From: an uncultured Bacteroides sp.
GTDB taxonomy: Bacteria > Bacteroidota > Bacteroidia > Bacteroidales > Bacteroidaceae
NCBI GenBank assembly: GCA_937890825.1
Contig: CALADS010000038.1
Coordinates: forward strand, 69,717 to 133,716
DNA: 64,000 nucleotides
Direction: 5' to 3'
The stretch's first letter is position 1, and each line of letters opens with the position of its first letter. The notes under the pieces are model-generated. The model made no database searches. It saw only the letters and a program-made list of their open reading frames with translations, and was not told the DNA's origin. A program made the position numbers and the translations under genes. Below, in pieces: positions 34,095 to 43,128 of this stretch.

Positions 34095-34127
34095 TTTGAT
34101 TATAAAAGAAAAAAATACGTATCTTTG
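34095..34127 (+). promoter_or_regulatory. Promoter of the His-rich protein/TonB receptor locus
   Basis: -33 TTTG (34095-34098), 21-bp spacer, -7 TATCTTTG (34120-34127). The GTG start codon at 34173 is about 40 nt downstream of the expected transcription start. Confidence 0.7.
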
Positions 34128-34172
34128 TACACTCTTTGATTAGCAAAGGGAAAATACTCTAAATGAAGTGAC

Positions 34173-34520
34173 GTGAAGAAAAAGTTCATTCGTAAAATAA
34201 TTGGAGCATTGTCGTTACTGGTACTCTTTGTGACGTATCAGGTATGTATCGCAGCTTTTACGCACGTTCACTACATTAATGGTGTGCTGATAACTCACTC
34301 ACACCCGTTTAAAGGAACACACTCTCACACTCAGTCGGAATTGGTCGTCATCGGTCTGGCTCCTTACCAGGTGACCGATTTTCAGTCTACAGAAGAAATT
34401 TGCCCGCTGCGTCCGTTGGTGGGATATGTGGATAATGAACCGGCAGAACATCAGGCGCAGCTTCTGTGGAAAGAAGTTCGTTCGCTTCGGGCTCCTCCTA
34501 TAGATTCTCTTTTATTTTAA
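34173..34520 (+). CDS. Small His-rich exported protein
   Basis: A 115-residue protein starting with GTG. A signal peptide or membrane anchor spans about residues 8-28 (IIGALSLLVLFVTYQVCIAA). Immediately after it come three H-x-H pairs (H31/H33, H42/H44, H50/H52). The rest is not recognised. Clustered H-x-H pairs are typical of metal-binding sites, so I infer a periplasmic or surface zinc, copper, cobalt or haem binder serving the receptor encoded 265 bp downstream. No ATG is available in frame near this point. The family is unknown to me. Confidence 0.6.
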   Translation: MKKKFIRKIIGALSLLVLFVTYQVCIAAFTHVHYINGVLITHSHPFKGTHSHTQSELVVIGLAPYQVTDFQSTEEICPLRPLVGYVDNEPAEHQAQLLWKEVRSLRAPPIDSLLF

Positions 34521-34785
34521 TTTTTTCAGCTCCGTTAGCGGGCTATGGTTGCAGGTAGGTCGCAGCCAGGATGTTATTTTACTTCGGATAAAGCTATTGT
34601 TTGTAGGCATCAAAGCATTCCTTTTATGCCTTCAGAGTTATTCTTTGTCCTGACTATTGTTATGTTTTAGCATCTGGTAAGGCTTTCGTTTGTATCATTT
34701 AGCGTTTTCTCTGTTGCCTATGTAACAGAGGTGAATCTATCTGTAAAATTATCAGTAAATTATACCAAATTATAAAAGAGAATCA
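34521..34785 (+). other. Long leader or intergenic region before the TonB receptor
   Basis: 265 bp without an open frame of note. I found no exact TAnnTTTG promoter at the proper distance from 34786 and no recognisable riboswitch, so the receptor is probably transcribed from the promoter at 34095. Confidence 0.35.
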
Positions 34786-37080
34786 ATGAAATTACATATT
34801 TTCATTTGGGTATGCCTTTTGGCAGCCCTTCAGTCTGTTATGGCTGTAAACCCTATTAAGGAAGGTAACATGATTTCTGGTCATGTGATTGAGAAAGGTA
34901 CTGAAGTGAATATTCCCTATGCCACGATTCTGATAGTGGGTACCGATATGGGTACGGTGTCTAATGAAGAAGGTCAGTTTCAGTTCAGAAATTTGAAAGA
35001 AGGAAAGTATACCTTACGGGTATCGGCTGTGGGATATAAGACGCAGACCAAAGAGGTGTTGGTAAATAAGAATTTTACCGCTGTACTTCATTTTCAGATG
35101 GAAGAAGAGAGCTTTATGACAGATGAAGTGGTGGTTTCTGCCAATCGTAATGAAGTCAGTCGGAAAGAGGCACCCGTAGTGGTGAATGTGATGAGTACCA
35201 AACTCTTTGAGATGGTGAATTCTACCGACTTGGCTAAGACGCTGAATTATCAGTCGGGGCTTCGCGTAGAGAATAACTGTCAGAACTGTGGTTTTCCGCA
35301 GGTGCGTATCAATGGTCTGGAGGGGCCTTACTCGCAGATTTTGATTAATAGCCGCCCGGTAATCAGTGCCTTGAGCGGAGTATATGGATTGGAACAGATT
35401 CCGGTGAATATGATAGAACGCGTAGAGGTGGTACGTGGAGGTGGTTCTGCTTTATTTGGTGCCAATGCGGTGGGGGGAACCATTAATATCATTACTAAAG
35501 ACCCTATTAATAATTCTTTTCAGGTGTCGAGTATGTTCTCTAATATGGATGGAAAATCCTGGGAGCAATATATGGGCGGTAATGTATCGTTGGTAGCCAA
35601 GGATAATTCTTACGGTATCGCCTTGTATGAAAGTTATCGTAACCGGAATCCCTATGACCGCGATGACGACGGGTTCTCTGAATTAGGAAAACTGAATATG
35701 AATACATTCGGATTCCGCTCTTATTATCGTCCCACTCACTTCAGCCGCATTAATCTGGAATATCACACTACTAATGAGTTTCGTAGAGGGGGAAATAAAT
35801 TCGACCTGCAGCCTCATGAAACAGACATTACTGAACAGACAAAGCATGTGATTAACAGTGGTGGTATCAGTTATGACCAGTTTTGGAAAGAGTATAAGCA
35901 TAAACTGTCGGTATACGGATCTGTGCAACATACCGATCGTAATAGCTATTATGGTGCGCAAAAGGCCATGAACGCCTATGGCCATACAGACGATTTGACT
36001 TGGGTAACGGGAGCTATGTATGTAGGCAATATGGATAAGTGTCTGTTTGCTCCGGCCACGTTTACCGGTGGAGTGGAATATCAGGAGAACAAGTTGCATG
36101 ATGTAATGGAGGGTTATCACCGGGATATGAAGCAGCGGGTGCGTATAGCCAGTGCATTTGTTCAGAATGAGTGGAAAATCAATCTGTTTACTTTATTGGT
36201 TGGAGGTCGTCTGGATAAACATAATCTGATAGATAATCTGATATTTAGTCCTCGTGTCAATCTGTTATATAAACCAACGGATGCTTTGCAGGCCCGTTTA
36301 ACTTATTCTACCGGCTTTCGGGCACCGCAAGCTTACGATGAAGACCTTCATGTGACTGCCGTAGGTGGAGAAGGTGTGCAGGTGAAATTGGCTGAAAACT
36401 TGCGTGAAGAGCGTTCTAATAGTTTTAGTGGTTCTGTAGATTGGACCACCAACTTCGGACATTGGCAGGCCAATGTATTGCTGGAAGGTTTCTATACAGA
36501 CTTGAATCATGTGTTTTATCTGGAAAAGATAGGTGAAGATGCCAATGGAGATATTATCAAGGAGCGTCGCAACGGTGACGGGGCCAGAGTGTATGGCGCG
36601 AATCTGGATGCCAAGATAGCACACGGCAAGGAGGCGCAGTTCCAATTGGGCTTTACTGCACAGCGCAGCAGATATACCGCCGCTACTCCATGGACGGATG
36701 ATGAAACGCAAACTACCCGTCGCATGATGCGAACTCCCGATTATTACGGCTATTTTACCTTCTCTTCAGCTCCGCTGAAGAATTTTGATTTCTCCTTGTC
36801 GGGCACCTATACGGGTAAGATGATTGTACCTCATATGGCTGGTTATATTGAGGAAGATCGGTTGGAGCACACTCCGCAGTTCTTGGATATGAATCTGAAG
36901 GTAAACTATACTTTTGTATTGCATGACCATATAAAATTTCAGTTGAATGCAGGGGTGCAAAACATTTTTAATAGTTTTCAGAAAGATTTGGATAAAGGTG
37001 AATTCCGTGATTCTGGCTATTTCTATGGCCCTACTCAGCCTCGAACGTTTTTCATCGGCTTTAAAATTATGAATGGATAA
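34786..37080 (+). CDS. TonB-dependent receptor, metal or metal-chelate type
   Basis: A 764-residue outer-membrane receptor: signal peptide (about 1-20), carboxypeptidase-like domain (about 28-110, GHVIEKGTEVNIPYATILIV), then a compact plug with NGLEGPYSQILINSRPVISA and ERVEVVRGGGSALFGANAVG followed by GTINIITK. The barrel is shorter than in SusC and ends in F-K-I-M-N-G. The plug has a Cys pair, C165 and C168 (N-C-Q-N-C-G). The plug is of the siderophore/vitamin B12/haem class, so with the His-rich neighbour a metal or metal complex is likely. An AraC regulator follows 83 bp downstream. The ligand is not determined. Confidence 0.9.
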   Translation: MKLHIFIWVCLLAALQSVMAVNPIKEGNMISGHVIEKGTEVNIPYATILIVGTDMGTVSNEEGQFQFRNLKEGKYTLRVSAVGYKTQTKEVLVNKNFTAVLHFQMEEESFMTDEVVVSANRNEVSRKEAPVVVNVMSTKLFEMVNSTDLAKTLNYQSGLRVENNCQNCGFPQVRINGLEGPYSQILINSRPVISALSGVYGLEQIPVNMIERVEVVRGGGSALFGANAVGGTINIITKDPINNSFQVSSMFSNMDGKSWEQYMGGNVSLVAKDNSYGIALYESYRNRNPYDRDDDGFSELGKLNMNTFGFRSYYRPTHFSRINLEYHTTNEFRRGGNKFDLQPHETDITEQTKHVINSGGISYDQFWKEYKHKLSVYGSVQHTDRNSYYGAQKAMNAYGHTDDLTWVTGAMYVGNMDKCLFAPATFTGGVEYQENKLHDVMEGYHRDMKQRVRIASAFVQNEWKINLFTLLVGGRLDKHNLIDNLIFSPRVNLLYKPTDALQARLTYSTGFRAPQAYDEDLHVTAVGGEGVQVKLAENLREERSNSFSGSVDWTTNFGHWQANVLLEGFYTDLNHVFYLEKIGEDANGDIIKERRNGDGARVYGANLDAKIAHGKEAQFQLGFTAQRSRYTAATPWTDDETQTTRRMMRTPDYYGYFTFSSAPLKNFDFSLSGTYTGKMIVPHMAGYIEEDRLEHTPQFLDMNLKVNYTFVLHDHIKFQLNAGVQNIFNSFQKDLDKGEFRDSGYFYGPTQPRTFFIGFKIMNG

Positions 37081-37108
37081 GCCATCAGGCTTGTGAAAGG
37101 ACAGAAAT

Positions 37109-37162
37109 CTGTTTGCTGGTTTGCTGAATAAATTCTATATTTGTTCGCAAATCAGCAAACAG
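37109..37162. promoter_or_regulatory. Inverted repeat enclosing the AraC-gene promoter
   Basis: Two 16-bp arms (37109-37124 and 37147-37162) are inverted copies with one mismatch. The left arm holds the -33 TTTG (37112-37115). The 22-bp interval holds the -7 TATATTTG (37136-37143) after a 20-bp spacer. The right arm ends one base before the ATG. It is a probable operator, or an RNA hairpin over the start codon if transcripts from the upstream receptor read through. Confidence 0.7.
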
Positions 37163-37163
37163 C

Positions 37164-38042
37164 ATGGAACGTAAAAACATACGCGATATAGATATTACCC
37201 TCATTCAGCATTTGCCGAGAATTGATTTTATCGGTAATGATTTCGCTATCTTTGATAATATAAGAGATATTCCTTTCACTTCTTATCCCACACGGCTGAA
37301 TGCAGCTTGCTTTATCGTCTGTCTGCAGGGAGAAAGCAAGTTGAATATCAGTTTGCAGGAGTGCTACATTGCCAAGAATACCATGGCTGTTATTCTGCCC
37401 GACCAAATAGTTCAGCAACTGGAACGTTCGGATGATTTTTCCGGTTTGTTTATAGCTGTGGCCAAGGATTTTATGGACGATGTGATTCCTACCTTGCAGA
37501 AGTTATTTCCTTTGTTTTTCCGTATCAAGGAGTCACCTTGTGTACAAATAACCGATGAGGAACTAGAATCATTCCGGGAATACCATTCTTTTTTGTGGAA
37601 AAAGGTGAAACTGAAAGACAGTCAGTTTCGTAAAGAGATAACCAAGGGCTTGCTACTGTCTTTATTTTATGAGATTTATACCATTTATCAAGGACATACT
37701 TTGACGGAAATTCGTCCGAAAAGCAGAAAAGAGGATTTGTTTGAACGGTTTATCCGGGCTGTCACTGCAGATTTTAAGTCGGAACGTAGTGTGACGTATT
37801 ATGCCGATAAACTGTTCTTAACTCCCAAACATCTGTCTACAGCTGTTAAGGAAGTGAGTGGAAAGACAGCTAGTGAATGGATAGACGGCCTGGTGCTGTT
37901 AGAGGCAAAGGCATTGCTGAAGTCATCAGAAATGAGTATTCAGGAAATATCCGATGAACTGCATTTTGCGAATCAGTCTTTTTTTGGCAAGTATTTTAAA
38001 CACCATACGGGGGTGTCACCCAAAGAATACCGTAGGCTGTAA
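37164..38042 (+). CDS. AraC-family transcriptional regulator
   Basis: A 292-residue regulator. The N-terminal cupin-like effector domain includes FTSYPTRLNAACFIVCLQGE (about 31-50). The C-terminal double helix-turn-helix spans about 195-292, with SVTYYADKLFLTPKHLSTAV and the second HTH S-I-Q-E-I-S-D-E-L-H-F-A-N-Q-S-F-F, ending in G-V-S-P-K-E-Y. Likely it controls itself through the inverted repeat on its promoter and possibly the adjacent TonB receptor. The effector is unknown. Confidence 0.92.
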   Translation: MERKNIRDIDITLIQHLPRIDFIGNDFAIFDNIRDIPFTSYPTRLNAACFIVCLQGESKLNISLQECYIAKNTMAVILPDQIVQQLERSDDFSGLFIAVAKDFMDDVIPTLQKLFPLFFRIKESPCVQITDEELESFREYHSFLWKKVKLKDSQFRKEITKGLLLSLFYEIYTIYQGHTLTEIRPKSRKEDLFERFIRAVTADFKSERSVTYYADKLFLTPKHLSTAVKEVSGKTASEWIDGLVLLEAKALLKSSEMSIQEISDELHFANQSFFGKYFKHHTGVSPKEYRRL

Positions 38043-38246
38043 GAAAGTGTATGTGTTTTATTCGGAAAATATTATATTTAGTTTTCTCTGAATTTATCTT
38101 CGGTTGTTTTCTGCCCTGATTCTCGTAACATAGTCTGTTATGCTTTCCTATATATCACAGAAAATGTTAATAATATACTCAGCGAAAGCAGGTGTACTAT
38201 TTAAAAACGGCTTCTAAGAGGGTGATACCGTATGTATAAGTGTGCG
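38043..38246. other. AT-rich gap, nothing recognised
   Basis: Convergent gap between the AraC and Crp/Fnr regulator genes. I see no terminator hairpin of quality and no gene. Confidence 0.3.
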
Positions 38247-38831
38247 TTAAAGGTTTCCTGCCCGTACGCGGCTTAAGGTTTCCGGAGTCATCAGCAAATA
38301 AGAAGCGATGTGTGAAAGTGGGGCGCGCTTTATGATTTCCGGATGTACTTTCATCAGTCTGCTATAACGTTCATGAGCTGTTTCAAATCGCCAAGAGTCG
38401 GCTTTTATCTGTGATACGATTAATGAAAACTCCAATACCTTTCTATAGAACATGTTTATTTCCCACGATGTTTCGGTAAGTAACATTAGTTTGGCGAAAG
38501 GCAGTAGATATACCACTCCTTCTTCAAGTGCTTCGATGATGATACGGCTGGGCTCTTTTTTTAAAATGCTTTCAATACACATGGTAATGCAATTCTCATA
38601 GGAAAAATGTTCGGTGACATCTTTTCCATTCTTATAATAGTATTGTCTGAGCATTCCTTTACCCACAATGACAATGTATTGGCTGATTTGCCCTTCTTCC
38701 AGAAGAATTTCTCCTTTGCATACTTCTTTACGTATTAGAATACTCTCCAATAGTTTTCTGCCTTCCGGTCGCATGCTAGGGTAGCGTGAGTTGACTGTGG
38801 CATTAACGGTAGTGTGTAAAAGTTCATCCAT
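38247..38831 (-). CDS. Crp/Fnr-family transcriptional regulator
   Basis: A 194-residue protein with an N-terminal cyclic-nucleotide-binding-like barrel (ESILIRKEVCKGEILLEEGQ, then GKGMLRQYYYKNGKDVTEHF) and a short C-terminal helix-turn-helix (P-L-S-H-I-A-S-Y-L-L-M-T-P-E-T-L-S-R-V-R). There are no N-terminal cysteines, so it is not an iron-sulfur FNR. In Bacteroides such proteins are numerous and their ligands unknown. Single gene with its own promoter. Confidence 0.88.
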   Translation of the reverse strand: MDELLHTTVNATVNSRYPSMRPEGRKLLESILIRKEVCKGEILLEEGQISQYIVIVGKGMLRQYYYKNGKDVTEHFSYENCITMCIESILKKEPSRIIIEALEEGVVYLLPFAKLMLLTETSWEINMFYRKVLEFSLIVSQIKADSWRFETAHERYSRLMKVHPEIIKRAPLSHIASYLLMTPETLSRVRAGNL

Positions 38832-38861
38832 ACGGTCAAGTCTTTATTTGTTTTTCAACTG

Positions 38862-38892
38862 CAAATGTACGATATTTCTCTATTATCTCAAA
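38862..38892 (-). promoter_or_regulatory. Promoter of the Crp/Fnr gene
   Basis: Minus strand: -7 TACATTTG (38862-38869), 19-bp spacer, -33 TTTG (38889-38892). Both elements are exact. Confidence 0.75.
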
Positions 38893-39004
38893 ATGTATAA
38901 AATAAAACAGGTTTCGAGCATTGTTTTTCATTTCTATTATCTTTTGAATATGAGTAGATTAACTCTAGGAAGCGATTTTTTTTATAAAAAATATGCGTAA
39001 AAGG

Positions 39005-39035
39005 TTTGCAGATTAAAAATAAACGCTTACCTTTG
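39005..39035 (+). promoter_or_regulatory. Promoter of the tRNA cluster
   Basis: -33 TTTG (39005-39008), 19-bp spacer, -7 TACCTTTG (39028-39035), 36 bp before the first tRNA. Confidence 0.8.
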
Positions 39036-39070
39036 CACCGCATTTGAGAAACAATGCAGGTTAAATCAAA

Positions 39071-39157
39071 GGAAGTTTGGGTGAGTGGCTGAAACCACCA
39101 GTTTGCTAAACTGACGTACGGGTAACCGTACCGGGGGTTCGAATCCCCCAGCTTCCG
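39071..39157 (+). tRNA. tRNA-Ser (anticodon GCT)
   Basis: Acceptor GGAAGTT pairs with AGCTTCC; the loop TTGCTAA gives anticodon GCT (AGC/AGU codons). A long variable arm (GTACGGGTAACCGTAC) identifies a class II tRNA, and the T-arm is GGGGGTTCGAATCCCCC. The CCA end is not encoded directly at the acceptor. Confidence 0.95.
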
Positions 39158-39166
39158 CAACCAAAT

Positions 39167-39239
39167 GCACTCTTAGCTCAGTTGGTAGAGCAACTGACTC
39201 TTAATCAGTGGGTCCAGGGTTCGAATCCCTGAGGGTGTA
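39167..39239 (+). tRNA. tRNA-Lys (anticodon CTT)
   Basis: Acceptor GCACTCT pairs with AGGGTGT (G1-U72 wobble), D-arm AGCTCAGTTGGTAGAGC, anticodon loop CTCTTAA (CTT), T-arm CAGGGTTCGAATCCCTG. It starts 9 bp after tRNA-Ser. Confidence 0.95.
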
Positions 39240-39244
39240 CATTT

Positions 39245-39316
39245 GGTGGATTCGTCTAACGGTTAGGACACATGCCTCTCACGCATGCAATACGAGTTCG
39301 ATTCTCGTATCCACTA
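39245..39316 (+). tRNA. tRNA-Glu (anticodon CTC)
   Basis: Acceptor GGTGGAT pairs with ATCCACT, anticodon stem CATGC/GCATG with loop CTCTCAC (anticodon CTC, codon GAG), T-arm TACGAGTTCGATTCTCGTA. It starts 5 bp after tRNA-Lys and is followed by a terminator. Confidence 0.93.
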
Positions 39317-39326
39317 CAGATATTTT

Positions 39327-39361
39327 AAGCGGTTAACAGCATAGTTAACCGCTTTTTTTTT
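39327..39361 (+). terminator. Terminator of the tRNA operon
   Basis: Stem AAGCGGTTAAC/GTTAACCGCTT (39327-39337, 39344-39354) with a 6-nt loop and a long T run. Confidence 0.93.
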
Positions 39362-39393
39362 GAACTTTATTTACTTCTGTCAAAGATAAAACT

Positions 39394-39401
39394 TATCTTT
39401 G
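39394..39401 (+). promoter_or_regulatory. -7 element overlapping the upstream start of the transporter gene
   Basis: TATCTTTG ends only one base before the ATG at 39403. Transcription would therefore begin after that ATG, which argues for a downstream start codon. A near-consensus -33 (TTTA, 39370-39373) lies 20 bp upstream. Confidence 0.6.
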
Positions 39402-39432
39402 CATGAAAGAATCATTTAAAATTTGTATTGCA

Positions 39433-41097
39433 TTGGATTGGCTATATAGTTTGTTTGTGGAGCATTCTGCCTTACAGGCAGTCGTGGTGTTGTCGTTGAT
39501 TTCTGCTATAGGATTGGTTTTGGGAAAGATACGAGTAGCTGGTGTATCTCTAGGAGTAACTTTTGTGTTCTTTATGGGAATTTTGGCCGGACACCTGGGT
39601 TTGTCTATTGATGAGGAAATGCTGAATTATGCAGAGAGTTTTGGATTGGTTATTTTTGTGTATGCTTTGGGGTTGCAGGTAGGTCCCGGTTTTTTCAGTT
39701 CTTTCAGGAAAGGTGGAGTACAATTAAATATGTTGGCTTTGGCTGTAATTTTGGTGGGTACTGCACTGGCTGTACTAGTTAGCTATTTATGTGGCATTTC
39801 TTTGCCAGATGTAGTGGGGATTCTTTGTGGCGCTACTACAAATACGCCTGCATTAGGAGCAGCTCAACAAACCTTGAAGCAGTTAGGGATGGCTACCAGC
39901 ACTCCAGCTTTAGGATGTGCAGTGTCGTATCCATTAGGTGTGGTAGGCGTTATTTTGGCTTTATTATTGATTCGTAAGATCTTGGTACGTCCTGCCGATT
40001 TAGAATTAAAACAGGGCGAGGATGAAAACCGTACCTTCATAGCTGCTTTTCAGGTGCATAATCCGGCAGTGTTCCAGAAAAATATTCGTGAGATTGGTAT
40101 CTTGAGCGGACCTACCAAGTTTGTTATTTCCAGGCTTTGGCGAAATGGCAAGGTGAGTATTCCTACGTCTGAAACCATTATTTGTGAAGGAGATCGTTTG
40201 CTGGTTGTTTCTTCAGAAAAAGATGCGCCTGCCTTGACCGTATTGTTTGGTGAACAGGAACATACGGATTGGAATAAGGAGGATATTGATTGGAATGCAA
40301 TCGATAGTCAACTGATTTCGCAGCGTATTTTAGTTACCCGTCCGGAGTTGAACGGCAAGAAACTAGGTTCTTTGCATTTGCGGAATCATTATGGTATCAA
40401 TATTAGCCGTGTGTACCGTAGTGGTGTACAATTGTTGGCCACAGCAGAACTTACTTTACAGTTGGGTGACCGTTTGACTGTGGTAGGTGAAGCGCCGGCT
40501 GTGCATAATGTAGAAAAGGTATTGGGTAATGCTGTGAAGAGTTTAAAGGAACCTAATTTGGTGGCTGTATTTGTGGGTATTGTTTTCGGGCTCATTCTAG
40601 GCGCCGTGCCTATCAGTCTGCCGGGAATCAGTGCCCCTGTCAAGTTAGGTTTGGCAGGGGGCCCTATTGTGGTAGGCATTTTGATTGGTACGTTCGGTCC
40701 GCGTATGCATATGGTGACGTATACTACTCGTAGCGCTAATTTAATGCTTCGTGCCCTAGGACTTTCTATGTATTTGGCTTGCCTGGGATTGGATGCCGGT
40801 GCGCATTTCTTCGAAACGGTTTTTCGGCCTGAGGGGCTGTTATGGATTGCTGTCGGCTTTTTTCTGACAGTGATGCCGGTGCTGATTGTAGGAGCTGTCG
40901 CTTTCCGCTGGATGAAGGTAGATTTTGGATCGGTAGCCGGAATGTTGTGTGGAAGTATGGCCAATCCTATGGCTTTGAACTATGCCAATGATACCTTGCC
41001 TGGCGACCATCCTTCCGTGGCCTATGCTACGGTTTATCCGCTCAGTATGTTTCTGAGGGTTATTATAGCACAGTTGTTGCTGATGTTTTTATTGTAA
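39433..41097 (+). CDS. AspT/YidE-YbjL-family membrane transporter
   Basis: About 554 residues if started at TTG 39433 (DWLYSLFVEHSALQAVVVLS); a frame from ATG 39403 adds ten residues, but the promoter overlaps that ATG. The plan is typical of the AspT-YidE-YbjL family: an N-terminal membrane bundle (about 12-180), two cytoplasmic TrkA-C/RCK-C domains (about 205-275 and 290-370), and a second bundle repeating the motif of the first (ILCGATTNTPALGAA in one, M-L-C-G-S-M-A-N-P-M-A-L in the other). The family includes aspartate:alanine exchangers; substrate here is unknown. It ends 2 bp before fbp, so the two are probably co-transcribed. Confidence 0.85.
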   Translation: MDWLYSLFVEHSALQAVVVLSLISAIGLVLGKIRVAGVSLGVTFVFFMGILAGHLGLSIDEEMLNYAESFGLVIFVYALGLQVGPGFFSSFRKGGVQLNMLALAVILVGTALAVLVSYLCGISLPDVVGILCGATTNTPALGAAQQTLKQLGMATSTPALGCAVSYPLGVVGVILALLLIRKILVRPADLELKQGEDENRTFIAAFQVHNPAVFQKNIREIGILSGPTKFVISRLWRNGKVSIPTSETIICEGDRLLVVSSEKDAPALTVLFGEQEHTDWNKEDIDWNAIDSQLISQRILVTRPELNGKKLGSLHLRNHYGINISRVYRSGVQLLATAELTLQLGDRLTVVGEAPAVHNVEKVLGNAVKSLKEPNLVAVFVGIVFGLILGAVPISLPGISAPVKLGLAGGPIVVGILIGTFGPRMHMVTYTTRSANLMLRALGLSMYLACLGLDAGAHFFETVFRPEGLLWIAVGFFLTVMPVLIVGAVAFRWMKVDFGSVAGMLCGSMANPMALNYANDTLPGDHPSVAYATVYPLSMFLRVIIAQLLLMFLL

Positions 41098-41099
41098 GC

Positions 41100-43109
41100 A
41101 TGTTACACGAAAAAAATAATATTATGGGAACGATTACTCCGGAAAGTATTGTAAGTGATCTGCGTTATTTGCAGTTGTTGTCACGTAGTTTTCCGACTAT
41201 TGCTGATGCCAGTACAGAAATCATCAATCTGGAGGCTATCTTGAATTTGCCAAAAGGTACAGAACATTTTCTTACGGATATTCATGGCGAATACGAAGCT
41301 TTTCAGCATGTGCTGAAGAATGGTTCGGGGGCTGTAAAGAGGAAGGTGAATGAAATTTTCGGGCATACTTTGCGCGAAAGTGAAAAAAAAGAATTATGTA
41401 CTTTAATTTATTATCCGGAAGAGAAATTGCAACTGATTAAAGATGTTGAAACTGATCTGGATGACTGGTATCTCATTACACTGAATCAGTTGGTGAAGGT
41501 TTGTCAGAATGTATCTTCTAAATACACACGTTCTAAAGTTCGTAAGTCGTTGCCGCAGGAGTTTTCTTATATCATTCAGGAATTGCTGCATGAATCTACG
41601 ATAGAGCCCAATAAGCATGCCTATATCAACGTAATTATTTCTACGATTATCACTACTAAAAGGGCCGACGATTTCATCGTAGCCATGTGTAATTTGATAC
41701 AGAGACTTACTATTGATTCTTTGCATATAGTAGGGGATATCTATGACCGTGGTCCGGGTGCACATATTATTATGGATACTTTGTGCGATTATCATAACTT
41801 TGATATTCAATGGGGTAATCATGATATTCTTTGGATGGGTGCAGCTTCTGGTAACGATGCTTGTATAGCTAATGTGATTCGTATGTGTATGCGTTATGCT
41901 AATCTGGCTACTTTAGAAGATGGATATGGTATTAATTTGTTACCACTGGCTACCTTTGCTATGGATATTTATGGTGATGATCCCTGTAGTATCTTCGCAC
42001 CTAAAATGAATTTTGCCGATTCGGAATATAATGAAAAGACGCTGCGCCTTATTACACAAATGCATAAGGCTATTACAATTATTCAGTTTAAACTGGAAGC
42101 TGAAATCATCAGTCGCAGACCTGATTTTGCGATGGAGAATCGCAAATTATTGCATCTGATTGATTTTAAGCGTGGGGTGTTTGTGTATGAGGGTCAGGAG
42201 TATCCGTTACGTGATACGAATCTGCCTACCATTAATCCGGACGATCCTTATCGATTGACTGATGAGGAACGTGAATTAGTAGAGAAGATTCATGCTTCCT
42301 TTATGAACAGTGAAAAGTTGAAGAAGCATATGCGGTGTCTGTTTACTTACGGTGGAATGTATTTGGTATGTAATAGTAACTTGCTTTATCATGCTTCGGT
42401 TCCATTGAATGAGGATGGTAGCTTTAAGCATGTTCGTATAGGGAAAAAGGAATATTGGGGCCGTAAATTGTTGTTGAAGACAGATCAACTTATTCGTACT
42501 GCTTATTTTGATGAAGACGGTGAAGAAAAACGTTTTGCATTGGATTACGTATGGTATATGTGGTGTGGTCCGAATGCTCCTTCGTTCGATAAAGATAAAA
42601 TGGCTACTTTTGAACGTTATTTTATAGCAGACAAGGAGTTGCATAAAGAGACGAAAGGGGCTTACTATAGCTTGAGAAATCAAGCGGAGATTTGCAACAA
42701 TATTTTAAAGGAATTTGGAGTGGAATCGGGTTCACATTCCCATATCATTAATGGGCATGTGCCAGTAAAAACCATCAAGGGAGAGAAACCTATAAAGGCT
42801 AATGGTAAGCTGCTTGTGATTGATGGAGGTTTTTCAAAGGCGTATCAGCCGGAAACCGGAATTGCCGGATATACCTTGGTATATCATTCTCATGGCTTGC
42901 AATTAGTACAACATGAACCTTTCCAAAGTAGGCAGAAAGCTATTGAGGAAGGATTGGATATTAAATCTACTACATTTGTCATAGAGTTTAATTCTCAGCG
43001 TATGATGGTGAAAGATACGGATAAGGGCAGAGTGTTGGTTACACAAATTGAAGATTTGGAAAAATTGTTGGTGGCCTACCGTACAGGCTTTATAAAGGAA
43101 AAAGAATAA
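41100..43109 (+). CDS. fbp: Fructose-1,6-bisphosphatase, class III
   Basis: A 669-residue gluconeogenic enzyme that hydrolyses fructose 1,6-bisphosphate. It belongs to the large class III type first known from Firmicutes. Metallophosphatase motifs are visible: FLTDIHGEYEAFQHVL (about 57-72), VGDIYDRGPGAHIIMD (about 211-226), WGNHDILWMGAASG (about 238-251) and G-H-V-P-V-K (about 550). The start MLHEKNNIMGTITPES contains a second ATG eight codons in. It follows the transporter by 2 bp; fba, its opposite partner in glycolysis, is also in the window at 51966. Confidence 0.95.
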   Translation: MLHEKNNIMGTITPESIVSDLRYLQLLSRSFPTIADASTEIINLEAILNLPKGTEHFLTDIHGEYEAFQHVLKNGSGAVKRKVNEIFGHTLRESEKKELCTLIYYPEEKLQLIKDVETDLDDWYLITLNQLVKVCQNVSSKYTRSKVRKSLPQEFSYIIQELLHESTIEPNKHAYINVIISTIITTKRADDFIVAMCNLIQRLTIDSLHIVGDIYDRGPGAHIIMDTLCDYHNFDIQWGNHDILWMGAASGNDACIANVIRMCMRYANLATLEDGYGINLLPLATFAMDIYGDDPCSIFAPKMNFADSEYNEKTLRLITQMHKAITIIQFKLEAEIISRRPDFAMENRKLLHLIDFKRGVFVYEGQEYPLRDTNLPTINPDDPYRLTDEERELVEKIHASFMNSEKLKKHMRCLFTYGGMYLVCNSNLLYHASVPLNEDGSFKHVRIGKKEYWGRKLLLKTDQLIRTAYFDEDGEEKRFALDYVWYMWCGPNAPSFDKDKMATFERYFIADKELHKETKGAYYSLRNQAEICNNILKEFGVESGSHSHIINGHVPVKTIKGEKPIKANGKLLVIDGGFSKAYQPETGIAGYTLVYHSHGLQLVQHEPFQSRQKAIEEGLDIKSTTFVIEFNSQRMMVKDTDKGRVLVTQIEDLEKLLVAYRTGFIKEKE

Positions 43110-43128
43110 ATCATTTTTTATGATGTAT

